From contig NC_083703.1 in the NCBI RefSeq assembly GCF_033118175.1, forward strand, positions 82,551,001 through 82,615,000: a stretch of DNA of 64,000 nucleotides, read 5' to 3'. Under the pieces are notes generated by a model, which saw only the letters and a list, made by a program, of their open reading frames with translations, was not told the origin of the DNA and ran no database searches. Source of the DNA: Dama dama (Eukaryota; Chordata; Mammalia; Artiodactyla; Cervidae). This document shows, one piece after another, positions 1 to 11,203 of this stretch (position 1 is its first letter; every line of letters starts with the position of its first letter). Position numbers and translations under genes: made by a program.

Positions 1-631
1 AAACTAAAATCCGGAGCCACAGGGATTCCATCTTTCCATTCTTTCTCCCTTCACTCCAACGTCTTGTCCCTCTGCCCCCACCTGGCTCATCTTTCCCCTC
101 TTCCTTCCTTTCATTCTCGAAACGTGTATTGAGTGATTCTTTCTTTGTCCCAAGCACGGTCCCTGGTGCTGAAGGTGTAGCCATGTTCAAGGCAGACAGT
201 CCCCTGTCCTCACGGGGCTTCCATTCTGGGGGAATATAAGGCAGCAGATTAAGTGTTCACTTGCAGCAGTGATCAGCGTTGCCCGGGGACAAGACAGCAT
301 GAAGTCAAATAACAAGTGACAAAGGTGCTGTTGGGACAATCAATTCGGGCACACGACTCATCTGTATTAAACCTCTCACAATGTTCGTTCATTTTAATCT
401 AGAAACGTATGCTACCGGATAGAAATGTGCTTCAAATACGTATTGACGAGGGCGATAGTTACAGTGCTAGTTAGCTAGCTGTGAATGCCCCTCTTGGACA
501 ACGGCATTGGGTGACGTGAGACATGGCCCAGCCATATGTGAGCAAGTGCTTGTTCAGAGTCATGCTGCAGAAGGACATCCATTGGTCTGGGGAAATGCTC
601 ACAGTATTAAGTGGAGAAGGAGAAAAGGCTA
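1..631. other. Intergenic DNA with a probable ancient MIR/L2-age repeat
   Basis: No gene is visible. About 120-345 resembles an old mammalian dispersed repeat in plus orientation: a 'tattgagtg...' start, then 'caagcacggtccctggtgct', then 'cctcacggggcttccattctggg'. This is inferred from remembered consensus, and I cannot name the family firmly. Confidence 0.35.
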
Positions 632-838
632 GGGACTTCCCTCATGGCCCACTGGTTAAGACTCGCCTTCCAGTGCAGGAGATGCAGGTTCAACCCCTGG
701 TCAGGGAGCCAAGACCCCATGTGTCTCACAGACAAAAAAACCAAAAGGCAGAAAAAGAGCAATACTGTAACCAACTCAACAAAGACTTTAAAGAATGGTC
801 TCTTCCATCCAAAAAGATATTTTGAAAAAAAGAAGAAG
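632..838 (+). mobile_element. CHR-type tRNA-Glu SINE (CHR-2-like)
   Basis: It opens with the SINE head 'gggacttccct..tggcccactggttaag' and a B-box-like 'gttcaacccctggtc'. The body 'gcaatactgtaaccaactcaac' and 'aaagactttaaagaatgg' is typical of the longer CHR-2 form. An A-rich tail follows at 812-838. Confidence 0.75.
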
Positions 839-845
839 GCTATAC

Positions 846-1242
846 CTGTTATGCAGAGTGAAGTAAGTCAGAAAGAGAAAAGCAAATATCGTGTACTAGC
901 ACACATACAGGGAATCTAGAAAGATGCGCTGATGAGCCTGTATGCAGGCGGCGATGCAGACGCAGACAGAGCAGGCTCGTGGACAGGGGGGAGGACAGGG
1001 CGGGGCAAATTGAGAGACCAGCCCAGAAACACATGCATTACCAATGTAAAGTGGAAGACAGAGCCAGCGGGAATCCGCTGTGTGACGCAGGGGGCTCACA
1101 CCCGGCTCTGTGACGACCGAGGGGGGCGGGATGGGTGGGAGGGAGGGGGCGTAGGAGTACTTAGGGCCGATTCATGGTGATGTATGGCAGAAACCATCAC
1201 AATACTGTAAAGCAGTTATTCTCCAGTCAAAAATAAATACAC
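846..1242 (+). mobile_element. L1 3' end fragment (5'-truncated)
   Basis: The first 70 bases encode the C-terminus of L1 ORF2p (QSEVSQKEKSKYRVLAHIQGI, stop near 919), matching the end of the full-length L1 at 23480-23544. A G-rich 3' UTR follows. The end 'tgtaaagcagttattctcc' and 'aaaaataaata' is a common artiodactyl L1 tail. Only the last 400 bases are present, as is usual for truncated L1 insertions. Confidence 0.85.
1121..1149 (+). other. G-quadruplex-prone tract in L1 3' UTR
   Basis: Several runs of three or more G lie within 29 bases, separated by 1-2 bases. This fits the G3+ N1-7 pattern for an intramolecular G-quadruplex. G-rich polypurine tracts are a known feature of mammalian L1 3' UTRs. 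Confidence 0.6.
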
Positions 1243-2997
1243 TTTCAAAGAAAGGAAGGCTATAAAAGAGCATGCGTGCTGTGGTCCTGTTTCACACAAA
1301 ATCGAAGTGCAAGGACTAGCGCGGAGGAACCGGCTCGGGGGGAGGCCCAGCAGCATCGCAGCAGAACTGGTCTGCGAGGAGTGGGACTGATGCTTCACTC
1401 CTTCTGATGTTTCAGGCGTCCACATTTTCTTAAGTGAGTGTGTGTTCCTCATGTAATGGACCCAGTTGGTATTCGTTGCCTAAAAGCGTGTGATAAATCA
1501 CAGGTTCTATATCTCCGGTACATAGGCTGTGCTCTCATTAAGCGGTGAACAAACACAAGATATTCAAAACAGCAAAGCTAAAAGATTAGGGAACTAAACT
1601 CCACAAGCCAAAAAAAAAAAAAAGAAACAAACATGTTATTAAAAGTGTGTATGTTTAATAGTTTAATTCTAGTTAAAGGCTTGTGAAGTTTTGTAAATAT
1701 CATATTTAAAAAGGAGACAGCTTCCTTCTACAGGAAGTTTCAAATGTCCCCTCATTATACGGTACCTATGCTGGGTAGATTATGAAAAAAAAGAAAAAAT
1801 AGTTGAAAAAAAGAAAACACATATCCAAAATTGGAAATGTGAGCTTCTCATAATAAGAATGATAATAATGGCTCATTACACTGAATAGCCCTGATAAATG
1901 CAAATTCACTCTTCAGTCCTTTCACATTTATTATTTATTACTTTCTGTCAGATAAAAATTCCTTGTATCCCAATATTGCATTCACCCTTTACATCTTCAA
2001 ATAAAGAAGTATATTAAAGTTTAGTTAAAATTCCATCTCCAAATATCTAATCAGCTCCAGTCTTTCCATCAATAACCTTTCAGGGATATCGGCGTCATTC
2101 ATTAGGTGGTTAGAAATTTCTGAAATCTCTTTTGTATGCTAACTTCTTCAATTTAAAAATAAAGCCTATTAACCACAGCTGTCAAATAGAAGGAGATTCA
2201 ACCTGCAGTGTAGGTAGCACGGGAGCTCGTAGAGAGGGCAGAGCCGGGCCACAGGCAGAAGCAGAGAAGTCTCACATGGAAGAGCCGTCTCAGGCTCAAG
2301 AGCATGTTGTAAAGATACAGGACAAAATGCTCAATATTATACAATGAAATCAGGATTTTCTTACCTTGGGTAAACTAAATGATTTTCATCTCACCTGAGT
2401 GAGTTTTTTTCTTTTTAATTTGCATCACTTGAATCTATCCTTGGGAGGAAATGAAATAATTAAAAATGGTATCTTCTCATGCTGTATTTTTGCTTAACAA
2501 AAACGAGCGACAATCCTCAGCTGTTACCTAGTATTAAAGATTCTGCGCTGCTCAGTCACATTGAACAGTCAGCCCATGTGGGAGACTTTTGTGCACCCTG
2601 CTTTCTCACTCTCTCCCTACCCACGCCCTGTATTTCAATACTCACAAATTAATGTTGACTAGATGGTGAAGATTCCTTCCAAAGGGTCTGAAATACCAAA
2701 CACGTCACACAAGGCTCAATCTCATGAATTACCATCACAATCAATTAGCTCAACACACCTTAGATGCATTCCACAGTTCCACACACACCTTTTCAAATAT
2801 GTACTAAACAGTTTTCATTATGCTGCTCTCAGTTCACAAAAGGATGCAGCATTTTGCTGTGTTCCCTATAGGCCCCATCTTTCTGCTTAAATTCTAAAGA
2901 AAAAATTCAAAACAGATCTGAGTCATCAGATTACACTAATTGTCATGACAAAAAGGAAGTCTAGAGTAGCTTGGGTCTTTTGGTAGACATTGGAGGC
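1243..2997. other. No gene seen; AT-rich intergenic DNA
   Basis: It holds a short poly(A) at 1609-1623 and several A/T-rich stretches, with no SINE or LINE that I recognise. Open frames here are below 80 codons and show no domain. Confidence 0.5.
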
Positions 2998-3503
2998 ATT
3001 GAAACTGATGATATTAAAACTAGATGGCTTATTAAAAAGTAGAGACATCACTTTGCCAAGAAAGGTCTGTATAGTCAAAGCTATGGTTTTTTCCAGTAGA
3101 TGATTACAGATGTGAGACTCATAAAGAAGGCTGAGCACCAAATAACTGATGCTTTCAAATTATGGTCCTAGAGAAGACTTTTGAGAGTCCTGTTGACTGC
3201 AAGGAGATCAAGTCAGTCCATCCTAAAGGAAATCAGTCCTGAATATTCATTGGAAGGACTAATGCTGAAGCTGAAGCTCCAATACTTTGGCCACCTGATG
3301 CGAAGAACTGATGCTGGGAAAGATTGAAGGCAAAAGGAGAAGGGGGCGTCAGAGGGTGAGATGGTTAGACAGTATCACCTTACTCGATGCACATGAATTT
3401 CAGCAAACTCTGGGAGACAGTGGAGGATAGAGGAGCCTGGCGTGCTGCAAGCAAGAGGGTCACAAGGAGTAGGGTATGACTCGACTGCTGAACAACAATA
3501 ACA
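2998..3503 (+). mobile_element. BovB (RTE) LINE 3' fragment
   Basis: It contains the BovB ORF 3' part: 'attaaaaagtagagacatcac', 'ggtctgtatagtcaaagctatgg', 'gaagctgaagctccaatactttgg', 'gagatggttagacagtatcacc'. It is broken by stops and frameshifts, and about 25 bases that other copies carry near 3310 ('gactcatttgaaaagaccct') are missing. It ends before a CTGAA tail. Confidence 0.85.
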
Positions 3504-3523
3504 CATGGTCCTAAGCACCCTCT

Positions 3524-3740
3524 GGGGCTTCCCACATGGCACTAGTGGTAAAGAACCCACTGCCAAAGCAGGAAACATGAGGGACTCATGTTCGACCCCT
3601 GGATCAGGAAGATTTTCTGGGGTAGAAAACGGCAACCCACTGCAGTTCTCTTGCCTGGAGAATCCCATGGACAGAGGGCTGGAGGGCTACTGTCCTTGGG
3701 GTCGCAGAGTCGGACATGACTGAGTGACTTAGCACTCACA
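3524..3740 (+). mobile_element. Bov-tA SINE
   Basis: tRNA-like head ('ggggcttcccacatggc..agtggtaaagaa', B-box-like 'gttcgacccctgg') joined to a Bov-A body ('cttgcctggagaatcccatgg', 'gtcgcagagtcggacatgac'). Confidence 0.9.
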
Positions 3741-3936
3741 CAACCTTTGCCTCAACCGTTTACAAATTCATTTCAAAGTGGCTCTAGGTAGCAGGCCTTG
3801 TCACATGACACGGCCGGATGTGGCCACGTAAGAGGCCAGTAGGACACGGGCTTGGAGACAGACATCAGAGAGGGCAGCTCCACTTAGGGCTGGGGAACGA
3901 ACCTGCACCCCCAGGCTCCATGCCCAAGGAGGGCAA
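3741..3936. other. Short unassigned spacer
   Basis: There is no repeat or gene that I can support between the SINE and the TG array. An open frame runs through it only because it fuses with the array. Confidence 0.5.
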
Positions 3937-4592
3937 GTGTGTGTGTGTCTGTGTGTGTGTGTGTGTCTATATGTCTGTCTGTGTGTCTGTGTATGTGTCT
4001 GTGTGTGTGTCTGTCTATATGTCTGTGTGTGTGTGTCTGCGTGTATGTATGTGTGTGTCTATATGTCTGTCTGTGTGTCTGTGTCTGTGTGTGTGTCTAT
4101 GTGTCTATATCTGTATGTGTGTGTCTCTGCGTGTGTGTGTGTGTGCCTCTCTGTGTGTGTGTGTGTGTGTGTGTGTCTATATGTCTGTCTGTGTGTCTGT
4201 GTCTGTGTGTGTCTATGTGTCTGTATCTGTATGTGTGTGTCTGTGTCTCTGTGTGTGTGTGTCTGTGTCTATGTGTCTGTGTGTGTGTCTGTGTGTGTGT
4301 GTCTGTGCGTGTGTATGTGTGTGTCTATATGTCTGTGTGTCTGTGGCTGTGTGTGTCTATGTGTCTGTGTCTGTGCGTGTGTGTGTGCGTCTGTGCATGT
4401 GTATGTGTGTGTCTATATGTCTGTCTGTGTGTCTGTGTGTGTGTATCTCTGTGTGTGTGTCTGTGTGTGTCTATGTCTATGTGTCTGTCTGTGTGTGTGT
4501 GTATCTCTATGTGTGTGTGTCTATGTCTATGTGTCTGTGTGTGTGTGTCTGTGTGTCTATGTGTATGTGTATATATCTGTGTGTGTGTGTGA
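3937..4592. repeat. Compound TG/TGTC microsatellite, about 650 bp
   Basis: Long (TG)n tract broken by regularly spaced TC, TA and GC interruptions (tgtgtc, tctatatgtctg). All three forward frames stay open over more than 200 codons because the repeat lacks stops. The Cys/Val-rich translations are not proteins. It abuts the 3' end of a minus-strand Bov-tA SINE. Confidence 0.97.
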
Positions 4593-4791
4593 GAGTTGCT
4601 CAGTCGTGTCCCACACTTTGTGACCACATGGACGGTAGCCACCAGGCTGCTCTGTCCCTGGGATCCTCCAGGCAAGAAGACTGGAGTGAGTAGACATTCC
4701 AGTCTCCAGGGGGTCTTTCCTCCCCAGGGATGGAGCCCCTGTTTCCTGCATTGCAGGCAGGCTCTTTACCATTTGAGCCACTAGGGAAGGC
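4593..4791 (-). mobile_element. Bov-tA SINE
   Basis: Reverse-strand Bov-tA: Bov-A body ('gttgctcagtcgtgtccc', 'caggcaagaagactggagtg') then the tRNA head ('tttaccatttgagccactagggaa'). Its 3' end touches the TG array. Confidence 0.9.
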
Positions 4792-5086
4792 AGAGGGCAA
4801 TCACAGTTTCAGTTAAATCTGAAAGAGGATAGGCTATAAATGCGCATGTGAGCCAGCCCTGCAGTGTTTTGCAAGGAGAAAGTGCTCTGAGGGTGGCCTT
4901 CAGAGCAGGCCTCCCGGTGGCCGCGTGCACACACTGCTCTCTCATTATTCTTTATGTGCTGTGATCGTAGGTCTCACTGCCAGGCCCCCATTCTTTCCAA
5001 AACCAAACATCCTACCCACTCTGAGTTTAAAATGGTGTGTGTGTGATACATGCACCTTCATGCTAGATGTCTCTCCTTCCTCTCTT

Positions 5087-5264
5087 CAGTGGTCCCCAAC
5101 GTTTTTGGCGCCACTGTCTGGTTTCATGGAAGACAATTTTTCCAGGGACCACGGTGGGGGGTGGTTTGTGATGATTCAAGTTTATCACATTTACAGTGCA
5201 CTGAATTCCTACTGTTATTGCATCAGCTCCACCTCAGACCACCACACATGATTGGGGACCCCTG
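5087..5264 (+). mobile_element. Non-autonomous DNA transposon relic, hAT-like
   Basis: The ends are inverted copies: 'cagtggtccccaac' at the left and the reverse complement of 'attggggacccctg' at the right. The left part ('ttttggcgccactgtctggtttcatggaag' split across lines) resembles a common mammalian MITE-like repeat. Flanking 8-mers agree only partly. The family is not named with certainty. Confidence 0.6.
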
Positions 5265-5329
5265 CTCTACACCACTTGCAGGCACATTTGACACATGATT
5301 CAAGGCCTAGCTGTTCTTCTACTAATCTT

Positions 5330-5490
5330 TACATGATGCATATAGCTTCACCATTTGCTAGGCCTGGTTCTAAAAACTTCAGATGTGATAAGCCACATTT
5401 AATCATCACAGTAAATGTATGAAGAGCACACTCATTATCCGTGTTTTACATGTGAGCTAACAGAAGCGTAAAGAGGCGATCAGCCAAGTG
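5330..5490 (+). mobile_element. MIR SINE relic
   Basis: Has the MIR core and 3' features in decayed form: 'atttgctaggcctggttct', 'taatcatcacagtaaatg', 'attatccgtgttttacatgtgagc'. Ancient and highly diverged. Confidence 0.6.
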
Positions 5491-5639
5491 TGTGCTGTTA
5501 AAGAGAACAGCTCTGGTAACCCGCTTCCAAAGCTTATTCTTTTCCATTATCCATGGTTTTCATATGACACTGAATTCAGAAAATTCTAGAATTGAAATTA
5601 GAATCTAATTTCTTTTGTTTTTCAAACTTTAAATTTTTT

Positions 5640-5810
5640 TTTCCTGTAACTACGAGTTTTATTTTTTCCCATTTATTTTTGTTAGTTGGGGGCTAATTAC
5701 TTTACAATATTGTAGTGGTTTTTTCATACATTGACGTGAATCAGCCATGGATTTACATGTATTCCCCATCCCAATCCCCCCTCCCACCTCCCTCTCCACC
5801 TGATTCCTCT
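5640..5810 (-). mobile_element. L1 3' UTR end
   Basis: Read on the minus strand it matches the end of the full-length L1 ('ggtgggaggggggattgggat', 'aatacatgtaaatccatggc'). It continues beyond that element's end with 'tacaatattgtaaagtaatt' and 'gcccccaactaacaaaaat'. It is useful as a local reference for a longer 3' UTR. Confidence 0.85.
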
Positions 5811-6080
5811 TGTGCTGTTGCTACTGCTAAGTCCCTTCAGTTGTGTCCGACTCTGTGCAACACCATAGATGGCAGCCCACCAGGCTCCCCTGTCCCTGGG
5901 ATTCTCCAGGCAAGGATTCTGGAGTGGGTTGCCATTTCCTTCTCCAATGCATGCATGCATGCTAAGTCACTTCAGTTGTGTCTGACTCTGCAACCCCATG
6001 GACAGCAGCCCACCAGGCTCCTCTGTCCATGGGATTCTCTAGGCAAGAATTCTGGAGTGGGTTGCCATGTCCTCCTCCAA
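5811..6080 (-). mobile_element. Bov-A2 SINE (dimer of Bov-A)
   Basis: Two Bov-A monomers lie in tandem on the minus strand, each containing 'cttcagttgtgtc', 'gcagcccaccaggctcc' and 'ttctggagtgggttgccat'. They are joined near 5945-5965 by a short (GCAT)n linker. This dimer layout defines Bov-A2. Confidence 0.9.
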
Positions 6081-6170
6081 TTTTGTACTGAGATATACCC
6101 AATTAACAATGTGGTAGTTTCAGGTGGACAGCGAAGGAACTCAGCTATACATACACATGTATCCATTCTG
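6081..6170 (-). mobile_element. Short L1 3' end fragment
   Basis: The minus strand reads 'gtccacctgaaactaccaca', 'ttgttaattgggtatatctc', which is an artiodactyl L1 3' terminal segment of a different subfamily from 5640-5810. Confidence 0.65.
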
Positions 6171-8150
6171 CTCCAGAGATAGGACACTGGAAGAGGAACT
6201 CCCCAGGTTGGAAGGTGCCCAGTATGCTACTGGAGATCAGTGGAGAAATAACACCAGAAAGAATGAAGAGATGGAGCCAAAGCAAAAACAACACCCAGTT
6301 GTGGATGTGACTGGTGATGGAAGTAAAGTCGCATGATATAAAGAACAATATTGCATAGGAACCTGGAATGTTAGGTCCATGAATCAAGGTAAACTGGATG
6401 TAGTCAAACAGGAGACAGCAAGAGTGGACATTGACATTTTAGGAATCAGTAAACTAAAGTGGACTGGAATGGGAGAATTTAACTCAGATGACCATTATAT
6501 CCACTACTGTCGGCAAGAATCCCTTAGAAGCAATGGAGTAGCCATCATAGTCAACAAAAGAGTCTGAAGTGCAGTACTTGGATGCAATCTCAAAAATGAC
6601 AGAATGATCTCTGTTCATTTCCATGGCAAACCATTCAATATCACAGTAACCAAGTCTATGCCCCAACCGGTAACGCTAAAGAAGCCAAAGTTGAACAGTT
6701 CTATGAAGACCTACAAGACCTTCTAGAACTAACACCAAAAAAAAGATGTCCTTTCCATCCGAGGAGACTGGAATGCAAAAGTAGGAAGTCAAGAGATACC
6801 TGAAGTAACAGGCAAATTTGGCCTTGGAGTACAGAATGAAGCAGGGCAAAGGCTAACAGAGTTTTGCCAAGAGAATGCACTGGTCATAGCAAACACCCTT
6901 TTCCAATAACACAAGAGACAACTCTACACATGGACATCACCAGATGGTTAATACCGAAAGCAGATTGATTATATTCTTTGCAGCAGAAGATGGAGAAACT
7001 CTATACAGTCAGCAAAAACAAGACAAGGAGCTGACTGTGGCTCAGATCATGAACTCCTTATTGCCAAATCCAGACTTAAATTGAAGAACATAGGGAAAAC
7101 TACTAGACCATTCAGGTATGACCTAAATCAAATCCCTATGATTATACAGTGGGAGTGACAAATAGATTCAAGAGATTAGATCTGATAGAGCGCCTGAAGA
7201 AAAATGGACAGAAGTTCGTGACATTATACAGAGGGCAGTGATCAAGACCATCTCCAAGAAAAAGAAATGCAAAAAGGCAAAATGATTGTCTGAGGAGGCC
7301 TTACAAATAGCTGAGAAAAGAAGAGAAGTTAAAGGCAAAGGAGAAAAGGAAAGATAGTTCCATCTGAATCCACAGTTCCAAAGAATAGCAAGGAGAGATA
7401 AGAAAGCCTTCCTCAGTGACCAATGCAAAGAAATAGAGGAAAACAATAGAGTGGGAAAGACTAGAGATCTCTTCAAGAAAAATAGTGACATCAAGGGAAA
7501 ATTTCATGTAAACATTTCATGGCAAATAGATGGAGAAACAATGGAAATGGTGACAGATTTTATTTTCCTGGGCCCCAAAATCATTGCAGGTGGTGACTGC
7601 AGCCATGAAGTTAAAGACACTGCTCCTTGGAAGTAAACTTATGACAAACCTAAGCAGCATATTAAAAAGCAGAGACATTCCTTTGCCGACAAAGGTCTGT
7701 CTAGGGAAAGGTATGATTTTTCCAGTAGTCATGTATGGATGTAAGAGTTGGACCACAAAGAAAGCTGAGCATGGAAGAGCTGATGCTTTTGAACTGTGGT
7801 GTTGGAGAAGACTCTTGAGAGTCTTGGACTGCAAGGAGATCCAACCAGTCCATCCTAAAGGAAATCAGTCCTGAGTGTTCATTGGAAGGACTGATGCTGA
7901 AGCTGAAACTCCAATACTTTGGCCACCTGATGCAACGAGCTGACTCATTTGAAAAGACCCTGATGCTGGGAGGGATTGGGGGCAGGAGGAGAAGTGGGCA
8001 ACAGAGGATGAGATGGTTGGATGGCATCATCGACTCGATGGACAGGAGTTTGAGCAAATTCTGGGAGTGGTGATAGACAGGGAAGCCTGGCATGCTGCAG
8101 CCCATGGGGTCACAAAGGGTCAGACACGAGTGAGTGACTGAACTGAACTG
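6171..8150 (+). mobile_element. BovB LINE with the reverse transcriptase region deleted
   Basis: BovB is an RTE-clade non-LTR retrotransposon encoding one endonuclease/RT protein. From 6171 to about 7512 this copy carries the APE-type endonuclease half: GTWNVRSMNQGKL near 6361-6395, LGISKLKWTGMGEFNSDDHY near 6440-6500, RQIDYILCSR near 6960, SDHELL near 7045, then the linker before RT. At about 7513-7521 it jumps directly to the C-terminal end (SWQIDGETMEMV..., 7520 onward). The RT motifs, including YADD, are absent. Many frameshifts and stops make it non-coding. The 3' end 'tgactgaactgaactgatt' (8136-8154) has the CTGAA-type tail of RTE elements. Confidence 0.92.
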
Positions 8151-8375
8151 ATTCTCCCTCAAAGAATCAGAGAGATGCAGGGGAAGAGCAGGAGAGGGCC
8201 CGCATCCCATGTCCCCCATGTTACTCTTTTTTTCAAGGCACATTTTCCAAGATTGCTTCAGAGAATTAGATAATTTAGTTAATACAAGTGTGTTTTACAT
8301 TAAAAAGAAAGTTACACTTTGATCTTTATAATTAATGAGGTACCACCCAAGAGTTTAATGTGGAGAATCATGATC

Positions 8376-8588
8376 AGGCTTTCCAGGTGGCTCAGATATT
8401 AAAGAATGCCCTTGCAATGTGGGAGACCTGGGTTCGATCCCTGGGTTGGGAAGATCCCTGGAGGAGGGCATGGCAACCCGCTCCAGTATTCTTGCCTGGA
8501 GGATCCCATGGACAGAGGAGTCTGGTGAGCTATAGTCCATGGATCACAAAGAGTCACACACTGCTTAGCAACTAAGTATAGCACAGCA
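8376..8588 (+). mobile_element. Bov-tA SINE
   Basis: tRNA-like head with a consensus-like B box (ggttcgatccc near 8431-8441) and a Bov-A body ('tattcttgcctggaggatcc', 'gatcacaaagagtcacacac'). Confidence 0.9.
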
Positions 8589-8778
8589 CTGGAGCCTGGG
8601 AGCTGCAACTGCCGACGCCCATGCTTCCTAAAGCCCACGCCTGGCAACAAAAGAAGCTGATTGAGAAGCTCACACACCACCATCAGAGAGTAGCCCCTCT
8701 TGTCTGTAGCTAGAGTAAAAGCCGAGTGCAGCTGCAAAGACCAACCACAGCCAAAAATGTATAAATAATAATTAAACA
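8589..8778 (+). mobile_element. CHR-1-type SINE, 5'-truncated
   Basis: Carries the CHR body without its tRNA head: 'gggagctgcaactgc', 'aaaagaagctgattgagaag', 'gagagtagcccctcttg', 'accacagccaaaaatgtata', and an A/T-rich tail. It lies directly behind a Bov-tA, which gives a chimeric look. Confidence 0.75.
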
Positions 8779-8781
8779 AGA

Positions 8782-8984
8782 AGGGCTTCCCCAGTAGCTA
8801 AAGGGATAAAGAGTCCGCCTGCAATGCAGGAGGCACAGGAGATGTGGGTTTGATCCCTGAATTGGGAAGATCCCTTGGAGAAGGAAATGGCCACCCACTT
8901 CAATATTCTTGCCTGGAGAATCCTACGGACAGATTAGCCTGGCAGGCTACAGTCCCTAGGGTCACAAAGATACACGACAGGGCA
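8782..8984 (+). mobile_element. Bov-tA SINE
   Basis: Head 'gggcttccccagtagctaaa', 'gcctgcaatgcaggaggcac', body 'tattcttgcctggagaatcc', 'agggtcacaaagatacacga'. The head has a small insertion ('aggcacaggag'). Confidence 0.88.
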
Positions 8985-9362
8985 CATTCAAGAAAGAATC
9001 AAGGCAAGCAGAGAAACGGAAAAGTGAGACGGTGCTCCCAAGCAGAGGAGACCAGGGTAGAAAGAACAGGTCCTCTGAAATTGCACCGGTCTAGCCGTAT
9101 GCCCGGCTTACACTACTCCCCCGTGGTGTGATCTGGACCGAGTTCCTTAGCTGTCTGTGCCTCCAGTGACTCAGCCTTAAAACTAGAGAAACAGCCACCA
9201 CCTTTATCATCTGGGTCTTTGAGGAATAAAGGAAATAGAGCACGCGCCTTTCCTAGCCTAGGACCTAGTACCGGAATGATACACTCTCCTCCCTGAGGAT
9301 GACACAGGTGGACGTGCGAATCCCAGCTTCTAGGATTGCTTCTCTGAGCTTTGCTTAACTTC

Positions 9363-9490
9363 AGTTGTTGTTCAGTCACTGAGTCCTGTCAGACTCTCCG
9401 CAGTCCCACAGATTGTAGCCGGCAGGCTCCACTGTCCATGGGGTCCTTCAGGCAAGGATATTGGAGTAGGCTGCCATTCCCTCCTCCAGC
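9363..9490 (-). mobile_element. Bov-A monomer
   Basis: Minus-strand body only: 'gttgttgttcagtcactgag', 'gtccatggggtccttcaggc', 'ggagtaggctgccattccct'. No tRNA head follows. Confidence 0.8.
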
Positions 9491-11203
9491 TGAACCCCAG
9501 TGCTCTAATCTATAAAGTGGGAAGGAAATAATCTCATAGAGAGTTACTGAGAAGACTATAGAAAACAGTGTGTGTAGCTTCTGGAAGAGGTTCATCAACG
9601 CTAGATCTTCCTAGTGTTTGACATACGCTAGACCTTCGGTGAGTATTTATCAAACTTAATTGAATCACTCTGTTGTCATTAAGGCTCACCCCTCCCCCCT
9701 GCCCTGCCAAAGGCTTTAATATTTTGGTCAACTGGACTTTAATGGTTAGTTGAGTTTATGAGGCAATTACTTAAAATCCTTAACATTACAACCCAAACAC
9801 CCAAGGACAGAAGTGACTTAACCTACTGGCCACTTTTGTGAGCTTTGCTTAGAATCTGAAGTGCTAGTTATCAGAGACATATTTACGCTCCTGTTGCCCA
9901 ATGCTTTGAGACACTCAAACCTCGTTGAACCCAACAATCGCCTTCTTTCTCTTTTTTGCATATTTCCATGACCGTTACATTGTCTTCTTCACATTTAAAG
10001 ATGAAAAAAGTCCTGCTTTTTGTTTGTCTCCTGTGTTCCCTCCATGTAGCAATAATTTTTTTCTAGTCCTATAGTTATGTTAACCAGAACTGCCTTTAAA
10101 CATGTGGGGTTCATTTTATTCCCATTTATGCCCATTTAAATGACTAGGGAAGAGGAAAACTATATCACCAACCAGTTGTCAGTGGTGATGAGATTGCTGT
10201 GGGGCGTCACATCTCAAAAATGACCAGGAACTTGGGAAAGAGTGACAACATCCCAAGATGAGAAGAGGAGAGGTTACAGGCGCCTTCCACCTGCATCACT
10301 CCTGGGCTCTCAGCAGCCTCAGTGCAGCCTCCCGGGGAACGTCTGGGGGCCTGAGAGGACATTCCCTCTGGTTGTCACAGTGAGTGGGGGCGAGCAGGAC
10401 TGATATGGAGTGCAGGTCCCGGGATTCCAGTCTTTTCACCCAAAGAACAAAGGATGCTCCTATATACTGAGTGTTTCTGAAGTGTTCCCATGGACAACCA
10501 TGGGAACTTGTTGCAAACTTGTCCATAACCTTATAGGAGCCTAGAATCTAACCACCCCTCACAGACAAATCTAAAATATCTCTTCACAGTTTTGACCACT
10601 CAATTTTCCAGAAGCACAATATTTGTATAAAATGATGGAAACTTTTACTGTGGTTCATAACTTTGCTGAGTCAGTCATTCACCATTTTTTGGAAAACCTC
10701 AGTATTTTCCAGATGCAACAACCAACACAATAAGCCTTTGTTAGTTGTATAAATATGTCTAAATAGACAATTCTGTATCTAAATGTAAATATTTGACAAT
10801 TACATTTTGTCTTCTAGCATGGTCAGGACAAAATGTTCCTATATTAAAATATCTGTAATATTATTATTGCTATAAAGCACAATAGTGTTCTCTTAATTCT
10901 TATAATTATGATATTACATGTTAAAGTTATATAGTACAAAGCTCCTATTACTTATGAACTTTACTTCATAAGAGTAAATGATATAGTATGAAATATTTGC
11001 TATAAAAATGACATTGGTTTTGGTATGTTAAGAACCACTGGTGTAATAAAAGCTTATAAATAATGAACTAGCATCAGCACAAATATTACATGCATTTCCA
11101 TGTATTTTACTAACAATTCCTGACACACATGAACTGTAGTTTAAACAGGATGTTTGTGAATTCCTCCTGATTGGAAGAAGACCTGTTTTCAAGATTATAC
11201 CAT
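9491..11203. other. No gene seen; repeat-poor DNA
   Basis: 1.7 kb without a recognised young repeat. The second half is very A/T rich (10700-11050). The longest open frame (about 76 codons near 10296-10526, minus) shows no domain. Confidence 0.5.

Noticed and set aside
1609..1623. Poly(A) as the tail of a processed pseudogene
   Set aside because: No gene-like sequence precedes it and no target duplication is visible.
3818..4693. Open frames of 217-291 codons rich in Cys and Val, and His/Thr-rich antisense frames
   Set aside because: They are translations of the stop-free TG/TGTC microsatellite. The same happens at 54392-55175.
8376..8588. Functional tRNA genes within Bov-tA and CHR heads
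   Set aside because: These are SINE heads with degraded cloverleaves attached to SINE bodies. Only 17040-17111 aligns to a whole tRNA.
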